From Marsupella aquatica (lineage: Eukaryota > Marchantiophyta), in the NCBI GenBank assembly GCA_973895155.1, contig OZ316896.1:19902001-19966000 (forward strand): 64,000 bases of DNA. Direction: 5' to 3'. Position numbers and translations under genes: made by a program. Numbering within the stretch: position 1 is the first letter of the stretch; each line of letters opens with the position of its first letter. Of the stretch, positions 25,669 through 37,700 are shown in pieces. A model generated the notes under the pieces. The model was not told where the DNA came from, searched no databases, and saw only the letters and a list, made by a program, of their open reading frames with translations.

Positions 25669-25717
25669 CTATAATACAAGCTTGCGCCTTTTTATGAAGT
25701 GGTCGTCATTCAAATTT
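25669..25717 (+). repeat. Transposon terminal repeat, left-type copy
   Basis: A 49-bp segment starting CTATAATACAAGCTTGCGCC. Its reverse complement recurs at 38831-38879 with about four mismatches, and more weakly at 27414-27462. It continues as TTTTTATGAAGTGGTCGTC. An inverted pair of this length 13.2 kb apart, enclosing the two large divergent genes, is what a terminal inverted repeat would look like. I could not find a matching target-site duplication outside the pair. Confidence 0.7.
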
Positions 25718-26539
25718 GGAGTGTCCAAGAAATATTAATCATGTAGAAGAGAAAGAATAAAGATTATATTAAATTTAGTGTGCACCCAAAAAATAATGAA
25801 TGCATTCCAAACAAGAAGGGAATCAAATGGGAGAGACAAAAGGAGGGAGCCAATGCTCGAGCCAATGGGGCACACAAAACAAGAGAGGGAATGTACATAC
25901 ATGAGTATCAAGGAGGTTCCTAACCCATACACATGAAATATAAAAATACATAATATATATGATATTATATATTATTGTAAGTATCACAATATTACAAAAT
26001 ATAATAATGATAGTAATTCAACTAAAATAGGTTAATTAAACACAATAAATTAGATGACAAGGACAATGTCAAAAACTATAATAAAATTTTACTTTTTTTT
26101 ATAATAGTCATTCAAATTTGCAATATCCTAAAAATGAAAAACATGAAAGAATGATTTCCTTTATGAATGAAATGGAGAGCAATGTTTCCCAAAAAATGAA
26201 TTGAATAGTACAAAGAAAATAAGGAGGGTCTCTAGCAATGCAAGAGTATCAAGGAGACCTCCCTTTACCCGTATAATCTTGATCCGGTCCCTTTACAAAC
26301 TAAAAAAAGTGACACTCAATCTTGAATGTTCATCAAAACATAATTTTCTCCACACTGTAACATCTATCCTTACACCCCTTCTAAAAATAAGTTCCTGCCC
26401 AAGTTACCCTTTAACTTTCCCATACCTGCCACAATGAAAAATTTAATCAAAATTTAATTAAATTTATTTATATATAAATAATTCTAATTTTTTTGAAATA
26501 ATTTCAAATATAAATAAAATAGAGATAAAATATTTTCTC

Positions 26540-27095
26540 ATCTTGACATCTTTTCTTCATATTAAGATCTTCTCACCTCAAGATCTTTGCTCACCTTGAC
26601 ATATTTTCCTCACCTTGAGATCTTTTCTCACCTCGACATATATATTAGATTTGTCTCATTTTGCCATATTTTTCTCACCTGGCCATCTTTCTTCACCCTC
26701 AACATTTCTTTTCATCCTGTCATCTTTTTCTCATCTCGCCATCTTTTCTCTCCTTGACATATTTTCTCACCTCAGAATGTTCTTCTCTAACTAGCTCAAT
26801 ACTCGTGCGTTGCACAAAAGATGTCATGTCGGCCAAGATGTCCTTAAGACAAAAGATGTCGTGTCCGGAGTCATGTCGGCCCAAGATATCGTTAAGAAAA
26901 TAGAGGTCGTGTCCAGGGTCGTGTTGCCAATGATGTTGTTATGTAAAAGATGTCATTAAAAAAAAAAGTTGTGTCGCCAAAGAGGTCTTTATGCAAACGA
27001 TGTCATCAAGTAAGAAGATGTCATTAAAACAAAGAAGTTGTTATGTGACAGATATCGTTAAGAAGATGTCAAGTAAAAATATGTCATTAAAAAGA
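26540..27095. repeat. Left subterminal repeat array
   Basis: First (26540-26790) come short units of the type CTCACCTTGACATATTTT. Then from 26791 come CTCAATACTCGTGCGTTGCAC and degenerate copies of AAAAGATGTCGTGTCGGCCAAGATGTC down to about 27095. The second part is matched in inverse orientation by the right array ending at 39844. GTGCGTTGCAC is nearly palindromic. Subterminal arrays like this are common in plant DNA transposons, where they can bind transposase (general knowledge; not shown here). Confidence 0.7.
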
Positions 27096-27410
27096 GTCGG
27101 GCAGGGAAGAAGGGAAGAGGGGGAGAGTGGGGCGAGGCAGGGCTGCCCCGGGTAATTGGGTTGGGGAAGGAGGGTGGTGGGAGGTTGACCGCAAGAATGC
27201 GGCAGTCTACGGTTGGCGTGCGGAGCAAGGCGGTAGGGTGGTCGCCCCACTCGTAGTAGAGGCTGGCCGCACAACATTTTACTTGCCTCTGCTCGGTGCT
27301 TTTGCCGCAATCAGATGGAAGTTGACCTCAGGAGCTGGTGTGAGGGCCATTTTTGGTCTCTATTGCTTTGGTTTTTTTCCATACTGAATTTCTTACACCC
27401 AAATTGGCCC
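27096..27410. other. Purine-rich and GC-rich spacer
   Basis: Begins as a GGGAAGAGGGGG-type purine tract, then GC-rich text to about 27300. No coding support. It resembles the GC-rich block at 24770-25015 in composition only. Confidence 0.4.
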
Positions 27411-27413
27411 TGT

Positions 27414-27462
27414 AAATTCAAATGACGACCATGGCAAAAAAAGGCACAACACCTTATTATAG
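27414..27462 (-). repeat. Transposon terminal repeat, extra right-type copy
   Basis: Starts AAATTCAAATGACGACCA and ends CTTATTATAG. It is about 85% like the right end at 38831-38879 in the same orientation and inverse to 25669-25717. It could close a 1.8-kb element starting at 25669, leaving the larger unit with a separate left end. Confidence 0.65.
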
Positions 27463-28177
27463 TTTTTGATGTTGTCAAATGTGGTTGTCCCTTTATATAT
27501 GTGTCCCAAAACCCTGTCACCCCAGCCAAGAGTGGTTTGGCCCCCAACACCTTGTTATCTCATCCAAATGTATATATTGAATTTGGCAAGTAATCACTAT
27601 ATTCATTAAAAGTGGAATTATAAAGAAGATTTGGAAATTTGGGCATTTAAAAACACACTTTTAGGCATAAGAATTGTAAATTTGAAGGATGAAAAATGAA
27701 AATTTAAGCATCATGAATTATAAATTTGGGGCAAAAAAATAGACATTTGGGCAAAGAAAATATTAATTTGGATAATATTAAAAAACATTTGGGTGATAAA
27801 AAGTGTTCATTTGGTTGAAAATAGATAGAACATGTGTAATAACACATAAGCTTGGATAGCATCTATACTCAAAACATCTAGCTTGGATAGGATCATTATC
27901 TAAGCAACAATGAAATGCTAGACAAGTTAAATATCTTATATTCAAACTAGGATGACATCCAAGTAACTTAGAACTGCCATCATTTTCTAGAAATATATGT
28001 ACTAAGACAAAAATAACAATTTTTATCAAAAAGTCCATTCAATAACTAAGAAAGATCATAGAGTATTTGATTGCAAGCCTTGTTCTCTCACTTACTTTAG
28101 ACAAATGCATGGAAATTAACTTGACCCTCCTACCTACAAGTCATTACATAGTGGACACTTGTGACCACTCTATCACT
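27463..28177. other. AT-rich 3' flank of the transposase-like gene
   Basis: Many short A-rich, direct-repeat-like words (AATTTGGGCA, AACATTTGGG). No gene seen. Confidence 0.45.
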
Positions 28178-31100
28178 CTACTCATCAATACCTTCCATGT
28201 AAGTTTTGAGAGTTTTCAAAACATTCTTGGGAATTGTCAAACCTCTATCCATAATATTTTGTTCTTTGGCACCTGACTTAAACCCATACATTGCAGAATT
28301 TGCAAATTGCCAACTTTGAGTGATAGTGTTAAACCCAGGATCTAGCTCCCAAGTCTTAGTGGTCTGAAAGCAACGTTTGTATCGAACATCATCCTTTGCA
28401 TCATGCTCACCATGTTTAGGCCTCCACCATTGCACTTGGAACATAGGAGCATACCGCTTAGGAATGCTACTTAGGTGAATGCTCTTAGAAAACCTTGAAG
28501 AAGACCCTTCACTAAATTGCAAATCTAGTGAAGAAACCTCATGGTTTGGATCCACACCACCCAAAGCTCGAACTAACCAGAAACGCCCTTTGCCATTTTT
28601 TTGCTCCCATTCATCCTCTGGACGTAAAAACACAAAGTGACCCTCTTGAATATCTTGTAGGGGAATCCAACGTGCAAGTTCTCGCTCTTCTCGTGCACCA
28701 ACGAAGGGTGCAGCTTGACCTTCCATCTCTTCCATGTACTCATTTTGAAGGTCCATCATCTCTGAATTTTGAGTAGGTTCACTTGAAGGTTGAGAGGTCC
28801 CCAAAATCACCTTGTAACCTGTGCCATGGTTAGTCTTTGGCCAGAAATCAGTTGTCAATGACAATTGTCTTTCTCCCTCCCCTTCTATTGTAAGTGCCTC
28901 AGAGAGTGCCATAACAAGCCTCTCCCAATATTTCACCAAAGGAAATCTCTCGCGGTATGCTGCAGAGGTCTCATCCTTGCAACTTTTCCTCAAGAAATCA
29001 ATGTAACGATTAAGGAATGGGATGATTTCCTCGACTTTCTTTTGTACCTCCCCCGATATAGGTTTTGCAAATGGTTGACCCTCCGGTAAAATGAGCGTGT
29101 TTGTGATGAGATCAGTTCTCCAAATTGACCTCCCTGTTGCTGGAAGCCAAGGTTGTTTGACATGTGCTTTATATTGATACACTGGCACATTATCCCTCAT
29201 GGAGAATAGAAATGCCACTGGTTTTGAGTGACCTTCAATCTCTTTCACTTGGAAAGCCTTCAAATAGTGCTTGTAAGATGCAACCTCCTGAATCAATCGT
29301 GGTACGGGATGGATGCTTTCACACTCCCAAACCTCAGCCATCAACGCAAGGAGGGTAGCAACCTCTTTGTACCTGACCTGTTTGGATACTTGAGAAAATA
29401 GTGCATCCACATCCTCATGGGTGTGGCCAACCATGAGGAATGACATTTGCACAGTTTCAAACACCCCCTGCTAACAAGCTCGCTGCAAAATGCCATCACA
29501 TATTGATTTTTATTATCTTTTCCTGAATTGTCCATCTGCAGTGTTAGGTGCCTTGGTAAGGGCTTGAAAGAGCTCGTAGTCTCAGGATCAACTCTAGAAC
29601 CAGCATCTGTTGTGCTGGTTTTTTGGCTCTCCTGACCGTCATCAAGGCCTTGAAACTTGAGAATTGAAACATTTTTGGGTTCCAAGTAACCCGCTTGAAA
29701 TGCTTCAAAGTCCAAAAGAGACTGAAATATTGGCCTAGTTGCGTTCCAATTGAAAGCTTCAAGCATGTCTCCCGTTTTGTCTCCAGTGTAATCCTCCAAA
29801 TCTCGAAGGCATTTGGCCAAAGATGTCACAGTGAAGTCTGCATCTCCAGGCCAAAGGCCAGTCAAACTAAAGTGTGCATACACTCCTGGATCCCTTCCAT
29901 GGGTTAACATCCCAGTAAGGGCAATGGGTAGAGGTTGACCACTACCAGAGAGAGATTTTGGAGTGGGGACCAATCTGGGGATCCAAGTCTTGGCTTGGTC
30001 CATCTTATCATGAATAATGCAAAGATAGTTTTGAGGATCCTTCTTTGCAAGAACCCTATGAGCATAGTAAACATATCTCCTTGTCATTTGTTCACGAAGA
30101 TGTCGTGCTCTTTTCTCTTCAATCTCTGCACGCTCTTTTTTTCTCTTCTCCCGCATCAATTGATCTTTGAACTCAGTGCAAAATGTGCACTTGGCAAATG
30201 CACTGCCCTTGTGAAAGTCAAAATTATCAAAAGAATTTTTCCAGATGTTGTACATGGTAACTTCAGTAACCTTAGCATAGCCGTCCAATTCCATCTTTGC
30301 AAATACCTCTTGAAAAATCTCCTTCTTAGTGAAACATGATGGGAGTCGATATTCGACAGTATCGGTGCCGTTGGACCCACCATAGGGAAGATGTGGCATT
30401 GGTTCTCCATTTTGGATTAAAATGGACTCCAACAATGCACGAGCATGCAAGGTGCTTGATCGTGTCTTATGTTGCCCTTGATTTCCATGGAAACCAATTG
30501 TGCACCCAGCTTCGTACTGATTTTTGTAATCATAATACTTTGCCGTACTAAACCCATGCATTTTTATGAACGCATCCTTACAAACCACACGTCCCTTTAG
30601 AACAAAATATCCTTTTCTCTTGACTTGGTCTTCTCTACACCCAAAAAGATTGAAGATATGACTTGTTTTGTTGTCACTTGACATTCCATGAAATTCCCTC
30701 CTCATTGCCTCCAAGTCCTCTCTTGGCATGTTCAAGCAACACTTTAACCTGCAACAACCTTCTCTTTGGATGGAATCAATGGACTCCTCGGTGATTTTCA
30801 AAAGCGCCCTTGATTGCAAATGTTTTTTTTTTCTCCTCCAGATCCACTTTGGTCCTTCTAATGAAATTATAAGGTCTTTTTGGAGGTTTCCCATCACCAT
30901 CCAAATCCGGGTCGCTCTCATTTCGACCCGATTCTATCCACACATGTGAACCTTTCTCAAGGATATCCCCGAGAAACATTTGAGATGAAATCAACAACAA
31001 AGATTTGATTTCCCACCTCACCAAACCTGGAGTACCAGCACGGATATTTGGAAATAATGCGGGATCGTTGATATTCACAACAGCTACACCCACATGCTCT

Positions 31101-31735
31101 GGACCAAGAAGTTCATCATCAACAACACCTGCTTCAAAAGGAACTATGATAACCCCTGTCGCAACCTTACGACAACGAGAAACATCATACAAGTCAACTT
31201 CCTCTGCCATCCAGTTGGAACGCATTGTAAAATCTTTCAATGGAAGATCCTTAAACAGGTTTGCACCCGGGTTTGCACCAACAAACATGCCAGAACCTCG
31301 AATAGAGCCTTTTCTTGAAACATCAGCAACATCCCACATTACCCAAGTCTGCATTGCCTCTTGCACTGTGTCAGCTCCAGGATGCGGATACGGTAGTTTT
31401 CTATTTCCCTGAACAACCTTTGATATTTGTATACTGACACGGCCAACACCGAGTCGTTCACTATGACAAGTGTCCATTGGATTGGTATTGAAGACAACTC
31501 CTTTTGATACAAGTTCATCTAAAATGAACATCTCAACCTCCTCTCCTTCAGCAAGGTTGCCTCCTTTACCACCAACATCCATTTCGGAACATCCTTCATC
31601 CCCATCCACTGGAGTAGGAACACCATCATAGTAGATTTTTTTCCTTGCTCTGTAGCCTCGCTCCGTGGTGTGGTCTAGCTATAGGCGTTCTTGTATACTA
31701 GGCTGCCATGTGTCATCTAAACGTTTGTGAGGCAT
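28178..31735 (-). pseudogene. DUF7869-type transposase-like protein, three frame or stop lesions
   Basis: One intronless reading path of about 1,186 codons, counting the lesions. It starts at ATG 31735 (MPHKRLDDTW) and ends at TAG 28178-28180. It meets an in-frame TAG at codon 19 (31679-31681). One extra A lies in a 10-A run (T10 at 30823-30832 on +). One G is missing in a 5-G run (C5 at 29464-29468 on +). Family signs are CTFC in KCTFCTEFKDQLM and three acidic blocks usual for RNase H-like transposases: HDKMDQAKTW (about 30000), LQMDNSGKDNKN (about 29530) and VGHTHEDVDALF (about 29420). The last two are the hallmark of DUF7869. The N-terminal 230 residues are unrecognised. It lies head to head with the five-exon gene. 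Lesions confined to simple tracts may be assembly errors, in which case the gene is intact except perhaps for the TAG. Confidence 0.85.
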
Positions 31736-31741
31736 TTTTCA

Positions 31742-34700
31742 ATGGCTACTTCCTCTAGTTCTGATGATTCTACTAGCACTTCTAGTTTTGGGCAGTCCCT
31801 GAACTTTGATTCTAGTAAAATATTTGAGTATGATTCTCAAGACACTTTACTAAAGATGTCGGTGGAATCCGCTTTGGCCGCCTCAAGGGGATTTCATATC
31901 ACAGTTCCACGTAAGTATGATTCAACAATTGATGCAAGTTAGTCTTTGAAGGGTCGCTCTTAGAGCGACCCTATCTTGCCTAAGATTTGTCGTTGTTATT
32001 GGTTGGATGTTGATTTAAGTTTTCCTAGGAGCGACCCAACTTTGTTGTTGGTTGGACGTTGATTTAAGTTTTCCTAGGGTCGCTCCAGGAGCGACCCAAC
32101 TTTTTTGTTGGTTGGACCTTGATTTAAGTTTTCCTAGGGTCGCTCTTGGAGAGACCCAACTTATTTGTCGGTTGGACCTTGATTTAAGTTTTCCTAGGGT
32201 CGCTCCAGGAGCGACCCAACCCACATGTTTGTTGATGCAGACCTTGTCTCCAGCTCGCTCTAGGGGCGAGGCAACACAGAAGATCTCTTGCTTTAATGTT
32301 TGTCGTTTCAATTTGTTTTTCCAGGAGAACAACTTGGATCCCCAGAGTTAAATATTATGGCCGAGGATGTCAAGGACTTTATTTTCCCTGGACAAGATAA
32401 GGCAGGATTTTCGTGGGCACTTGAAGTAGGGATCATGGAGAATGACTTGTCGATGATTTGTATCAAGGCAATCACTGCTGAGACAATGAACGACAAGAAG
32501 ATAGTTGCGTTGGGCCCTGTGGTCCTTGTAAATTGCAGTGATAACCGCAATGTTACAATCATTATTGAATCCAGAGAAAGATCTCAGTGGATGAGACTTT
32601 ACTTGCCAATCAAGATGTACTCGTCAATTATCAACGTGGAGTGGATAGCACGCTCGGAGGCTAGTATTTGTTCAATGGGATTTCTTCCAGATGGGTTCAC
32701 TGCAGAGGATGTTCTTGAGAGGCATGGAAGATTCAAATTGAGTGGGGTTGATGTTGTCTTTGGATTCCTCTTTGTGAAGCGGTACATGCATGATCATCCG
32801 GACCTTATAGATCTTCCTAACACATGGGTTGTCCAGAGGATGATTGAAACAACACGCTTTTCATATGAGCAAGCAATTGATAAGAGTTTTATTTTCTCTG
32901 ATGAGTTTGACGAAGATGCTTGCATGAAGTGGATTTCAACTCAAAGGAAGAAGGAAGAAAAGCATCGAGGTAAGGGGAAGATGAAGATGAAGGCCAAAGA
33001 AATGACGTCGGCTGAAACACAAAAGAAGAGAAAACAAAGAGAGCCAAGGAGTGAAGGAAGTACTAGAGGAAAAAAGGCGGCGTTGAAGAAGAAAGATAAG
33101 GACTCCGACAAGAAGCCCAAGAAGAAGGCCAAGATTGGAAAATCAAAGCCCGTGTCAGCGTCAAAAGCAAGGTTGGTCTTGGATCCGGAGGATGATACAT
33201 GCCCAACAGATGCACCAGAGGAACGAGATGTATTGGAGGGGCAGAAAGCTTTGCGGAACATCGAGCAATACTACACTTTTGGAATCAGGGAGGTTTTTGA
33301 AATCCCGGTTAAAAGTATTCTTCCGCCTACTGCAGTTTTTGTGTATCGGATGTTCAACCAGGCTCATGCCTTAGAGATAGCAAAATCAATGATGAAAAAC
33401 CCTGGCCAGGAACCACATGTTGCAGATTTGATTCCATTTCTAGAGCGCACTAAGCAGTTGTTACATTTTGACAATACCGCACGCGATCGGAAGCAATTTT
33501 TGTTTGGTGTTAAGAAGCAAGAGATACAATTTCTTGCAATCAGTGGGCAACATTCCACAAAGGCTCCACAATGGATTCAAGGGTGGGCAGAGAAGGATGC
33601 CAAGCTAACTGATCTTGCTAGCAAACTCCAATATCGGAAAGCGAGGATCTTATCAAACCTCACTCCAAGGGCAATTTTGGTCGAGCACTCGAGCCTTTCA
33701 AATGCAGTAAATCAGACCATGCAGTTTAAGTCTTGTTTTCTAGAGACAGTTGTTCATGCGAGAAGGCAATTTGATGAATGTGGGAAACCACCGCGTCCAG
33801 GAATTGGAACAAACCAAAGTACAGACAACCAGAAATACCAGGTAAACATTTTCATTAGTTGGAACTGTAGTTTAATTTTGCCTCACTCTTAGAGCGACCC
33901 AAATGAAATTGAATGATGAATACAATGATTGCCCCAACCATTTTCATATGGCTTTGTCATTTTCTTCGCCTCGCTCTAGGGGCGAGGCAAAGAAGTTGAA
34001 GTTTCTAAGTTTAAACATCTAACATGTTTTTTGGTGGATGAATGTAAATGCAGGATTGGTTTGCCCTCGCAAAGATAACAATGGGAAAGTCGAGCTTGAA
34101 AGCCATTTTTTGGTTGCTCTTTGCTGAGGATAAGCTTTTCCATTTATGGCAAACTGTTTGTTGGGATTGGTTGGCAGGGAAGCTCCCTGGCGGGGCAGGA
34201 GAGTATGGTGGGCCGCGGCCACTAAAGCTGGTCACGCCAACTCTTTTTAGATGTTTTGAAGGGGAGATCAATTCTAAGGATATCATTGATATATTGACCG
34301 CGGTTTATGAGAAGAAAGCACTTCTCAAGAAAGATGCCTCCAACAAGATGGATCTGGTGTCAATCCCATATATGGCTCATACCATCAAGGTAATGACTAA
34401 ATTGAAGCAAGTCATTGTTGAGTACTTTGTTGAGAAGCACAAGGAGAAGTTTCCCGGGGGGACATCGTGGGCTTCGGTGGTCAACATCATGCCGGCCTTG
34501 GGATCTCAACTTGAGCTGACAAAATTGCGAAGAGCAGCTGGGGAGGTCTACCTTAGCAGTTTATTAAGGAAGAACATTGTGAAAGAGGCTTTCCCTCAAA
34601 GTCTAATGGTGAGATTAGACGGGTTGTACTGCAAACAATTTGGTGGAGTTGGGCGCACACGAACAGAGCCTTTCTTGACGTTCTTTAGTGAGAATCTAAT

Positions 34701-37700
34701 GAAGACAACCACGCCAGAGTTATTGGAAGAGGCGACGCCAATGTGTCCACTTGCAATTGTTGATTTTAGTAGGGCACGACAACATGAATGGACAGATTCG
34801 GAAATTTTTGTATTGCTCCAATATATTGTGGAGTTGCCAAGGAATACAACCATTGTAGTTGTCATGACTACTCATCCAGGGCCACTTCCAGCCAACATCT
34901 TAAGTGCCCTAAGGAAATTAGGACATGAAAAGCATTTAGCCATCCATGTTGAATACGGGAGTTATGATCGGGAAGATCGCCCAAATCCGCAGGGCTTAAT
35001 TTTTACAGGAGCGATTGAGCAGGTCATTTTTGCTGGAATTACAGGTGAAGACAATTTTGATTGGAATCAATTGTTTAAGCCAGAGTTCAATTCAAAATTT
35101 AGTTTTCACCCCGATGTTGACTGTGATTTCAATATTGAAGTGAAGGCTGACAAGCAAGAGAAAAGCAAGGGAAAAGAGAATGAGACAGAGGAGCAGTCTC
35201 CCGCATTTGATATGGCAGATTTATTGCGGCAAGCTCCAATGTTTGAGATGGTCAGAAGTCGAGGAGGATTTGTCAATCCGCATGCCAAGCCCCGACACAT
35301 GCTCAAAAATATTATTGAATGTTTTTCCTGTGAGGGGGAGATTGTCCTCGATTTTTTTCAGGAGGGCAGGTTTTGAAGGTGGCCTTGTTGGCATACCGAG
35401 ATTGTTTTGTCTATTCAGACACTTTGCAAGAACACCATTTCACCCAAGCATATGCAAGGGTTTTGTGCAACAGGATTCCCTCCCTTATGAAAGAGCGGAT
35501 GGGAGTACATGGTCCTAGGAGAGCTCATCTAAGTGTTCTTTGCGGGCCTATGGACAACCCCCAACCGGGCCCTCAGCGAGTTGACCTTGAGGATGGTGAG
35601 TTGCAGCATGATGCTGGAGGTTCAAGTCCTATGGTAGAGGAGGATTTTGGCGGAAATTGGGATGCTCGAGCAACAGAAATGGTTGGCATTACTACCTACG
35701 GTGTTGAAGGGCTACCTCAACTCGACATAGTGATGTCGGGTCGCCCTGAGAGCGACCCTCCATCAAATCCTCTCAACCCTGAAGTATCAAAATTGCATCC
35801 CGAGAGACCGCAGGTATCGTGCACATTGGATGCAGGTTGGCAGAATATTGGGGCCACTACACCCACCACGGACCTACAAGTTGGTATTGCAGAAGCGATT
35901 GAAGACAACCTTCCACTTGGAGAGACAACAAATGTTGAAGCTGAAGAGGCAGGTGCTTCAACTTGTTCCGAGTCTCCTCAATTTTGTTCGTCAGGGAATA
36001 AATTGGTCTTCACAAGGATGTCAAGCGGAAGCCCCATAATATTACGCTTGTCTCAAAAGTCTGGATCTGAGATAGGTAGAACAGGATATATGAAGACAGT
36101 CCGTCATGCAACTCATTTCATTTGGAGAAATGGACCTAAAGTTGGATTGAAAGAAACGTTGGAGGATGCGCCGAAGTTAATGGTCAAACCTGATTACATA
36201 ATAGACAAATTGAGATTGAGTCCAGTGTTTGCACCGCCAACATTGGTGGAGCAACTTCCTGTTGGCGTCAATTCTGATATCCAAAGTGATCTAGGTGATA
36301 AAATGATAGATGAATATGGGTCATTTAGTAGTGGAGGTTAATATTATGGTTTCGTTCTTCTATTTTTCACAATAATCTAAAATATTATGTTTGGAAATCA
36401 TATATGGACAGACCAAAGTTTTGTCATAGCATCTCTTCCATCGAAGGATATTATTGGTCTACCTTCAGCAAGCGGTACCCTGGTCCAAGACAAAGCATTT
36501 GAGCAAGGTACTTCTACATTGATATATCAAAATGCTTTGACATTCAAAAATGATATGTTTGTTTTCCCCATTAGGTCGGGTCGATCCAGGTTCGACCCTA
36601 AGTTCTTCTTTTATATCTTTTAGATATAATTTTGATTCATTTGGATCTTTGCAGATTTCACTCCTAAATTGCACTCTGATATAAGAAGAAAACTCTTGAT
36701 TTTGGACCTGAACAAAATTTGTTGGGATTGCGTCAAAACAAAAATCTTGGGACCGTTAAGATCTACAACAACTGTGCGGGGTGTGCATTGGGGGAGACGG
36801 GGTGGATTCAATTTCATGTACGTGGAAAGGCCAGGGTTGCACCAATTTTTGGAGGTGGCTTTCAAAGGTTTTGATGTCGCATTGTGGACTTGTGCGGGGA
36901 GGCCAAGAACTAATGAAATGATGAATTTGATTTTCAAAGAAGAGGAGCGGAGGCAATTTAAATTTGTTTTCACACAAGAAGATGCTTTTGATACTGGCAT
37001 AAAAAGACCGGATGTAGCAGATGGGAAAACAAATATTATGTTGAAGGATTTGCGTGTGGTGTGGAGTCGTTTTGGAGACAAGTATGATGATACAAACACT
37101 CTACTTATTGATGACTCTCCAGTGAAGGCTTTTGCAAATCCACAGTATAGTGGTTTGTTCCCAACTCCCTTCTCACACATTGCCGAGAGTGACACTTTTC
37201 TACCAGAGATACTTTGGCCATTCCTTAGAAAATTGTGGAAGGCTTATGACATCCGACAATATATATATCTGTCAACAATCCACTTTGGTCATTTGTTAAT
37301 ATAAATGATGACCGTGAAAGTAATGCTGCAATCTATGATTTACTTTCCCATAAGTGGGGAAGTAAGATTTGGCGTTCCAAGATTGAGTATACCATCTTGG
37401 ATGTCACTGGAGATGAGATATGTTGGGAAGTGAGGGATATGGTACAATCCTACCCTACATTTGAGAACCTGACCAAAGATGATATGAAAGATGTGGTCAA
37501 CAACTGTTTGGGCGAGTCTTATGCAGGTCCCTTCAGAGAAAATCCTCGCCGATTTGTCTGGGAAGTTCTAAAGACTAGGGATCTCACCTCTAAGTTTAAA
37601 AACCGTTATCCCAAAGACACTTGCACTCGTGACAGACTATATGACCCAAATGGAGAGCGACTCACTTGTTCAAATCAGTCATGTAGACATATTCATGGAG

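Noticed and set aside
32015-32351. Repetitive proteins on both strands (FPRVAPGATQ-type)
   Set aside because: Generated by the 60-bp minisatellite inside intron 1 of the five-exon gene.
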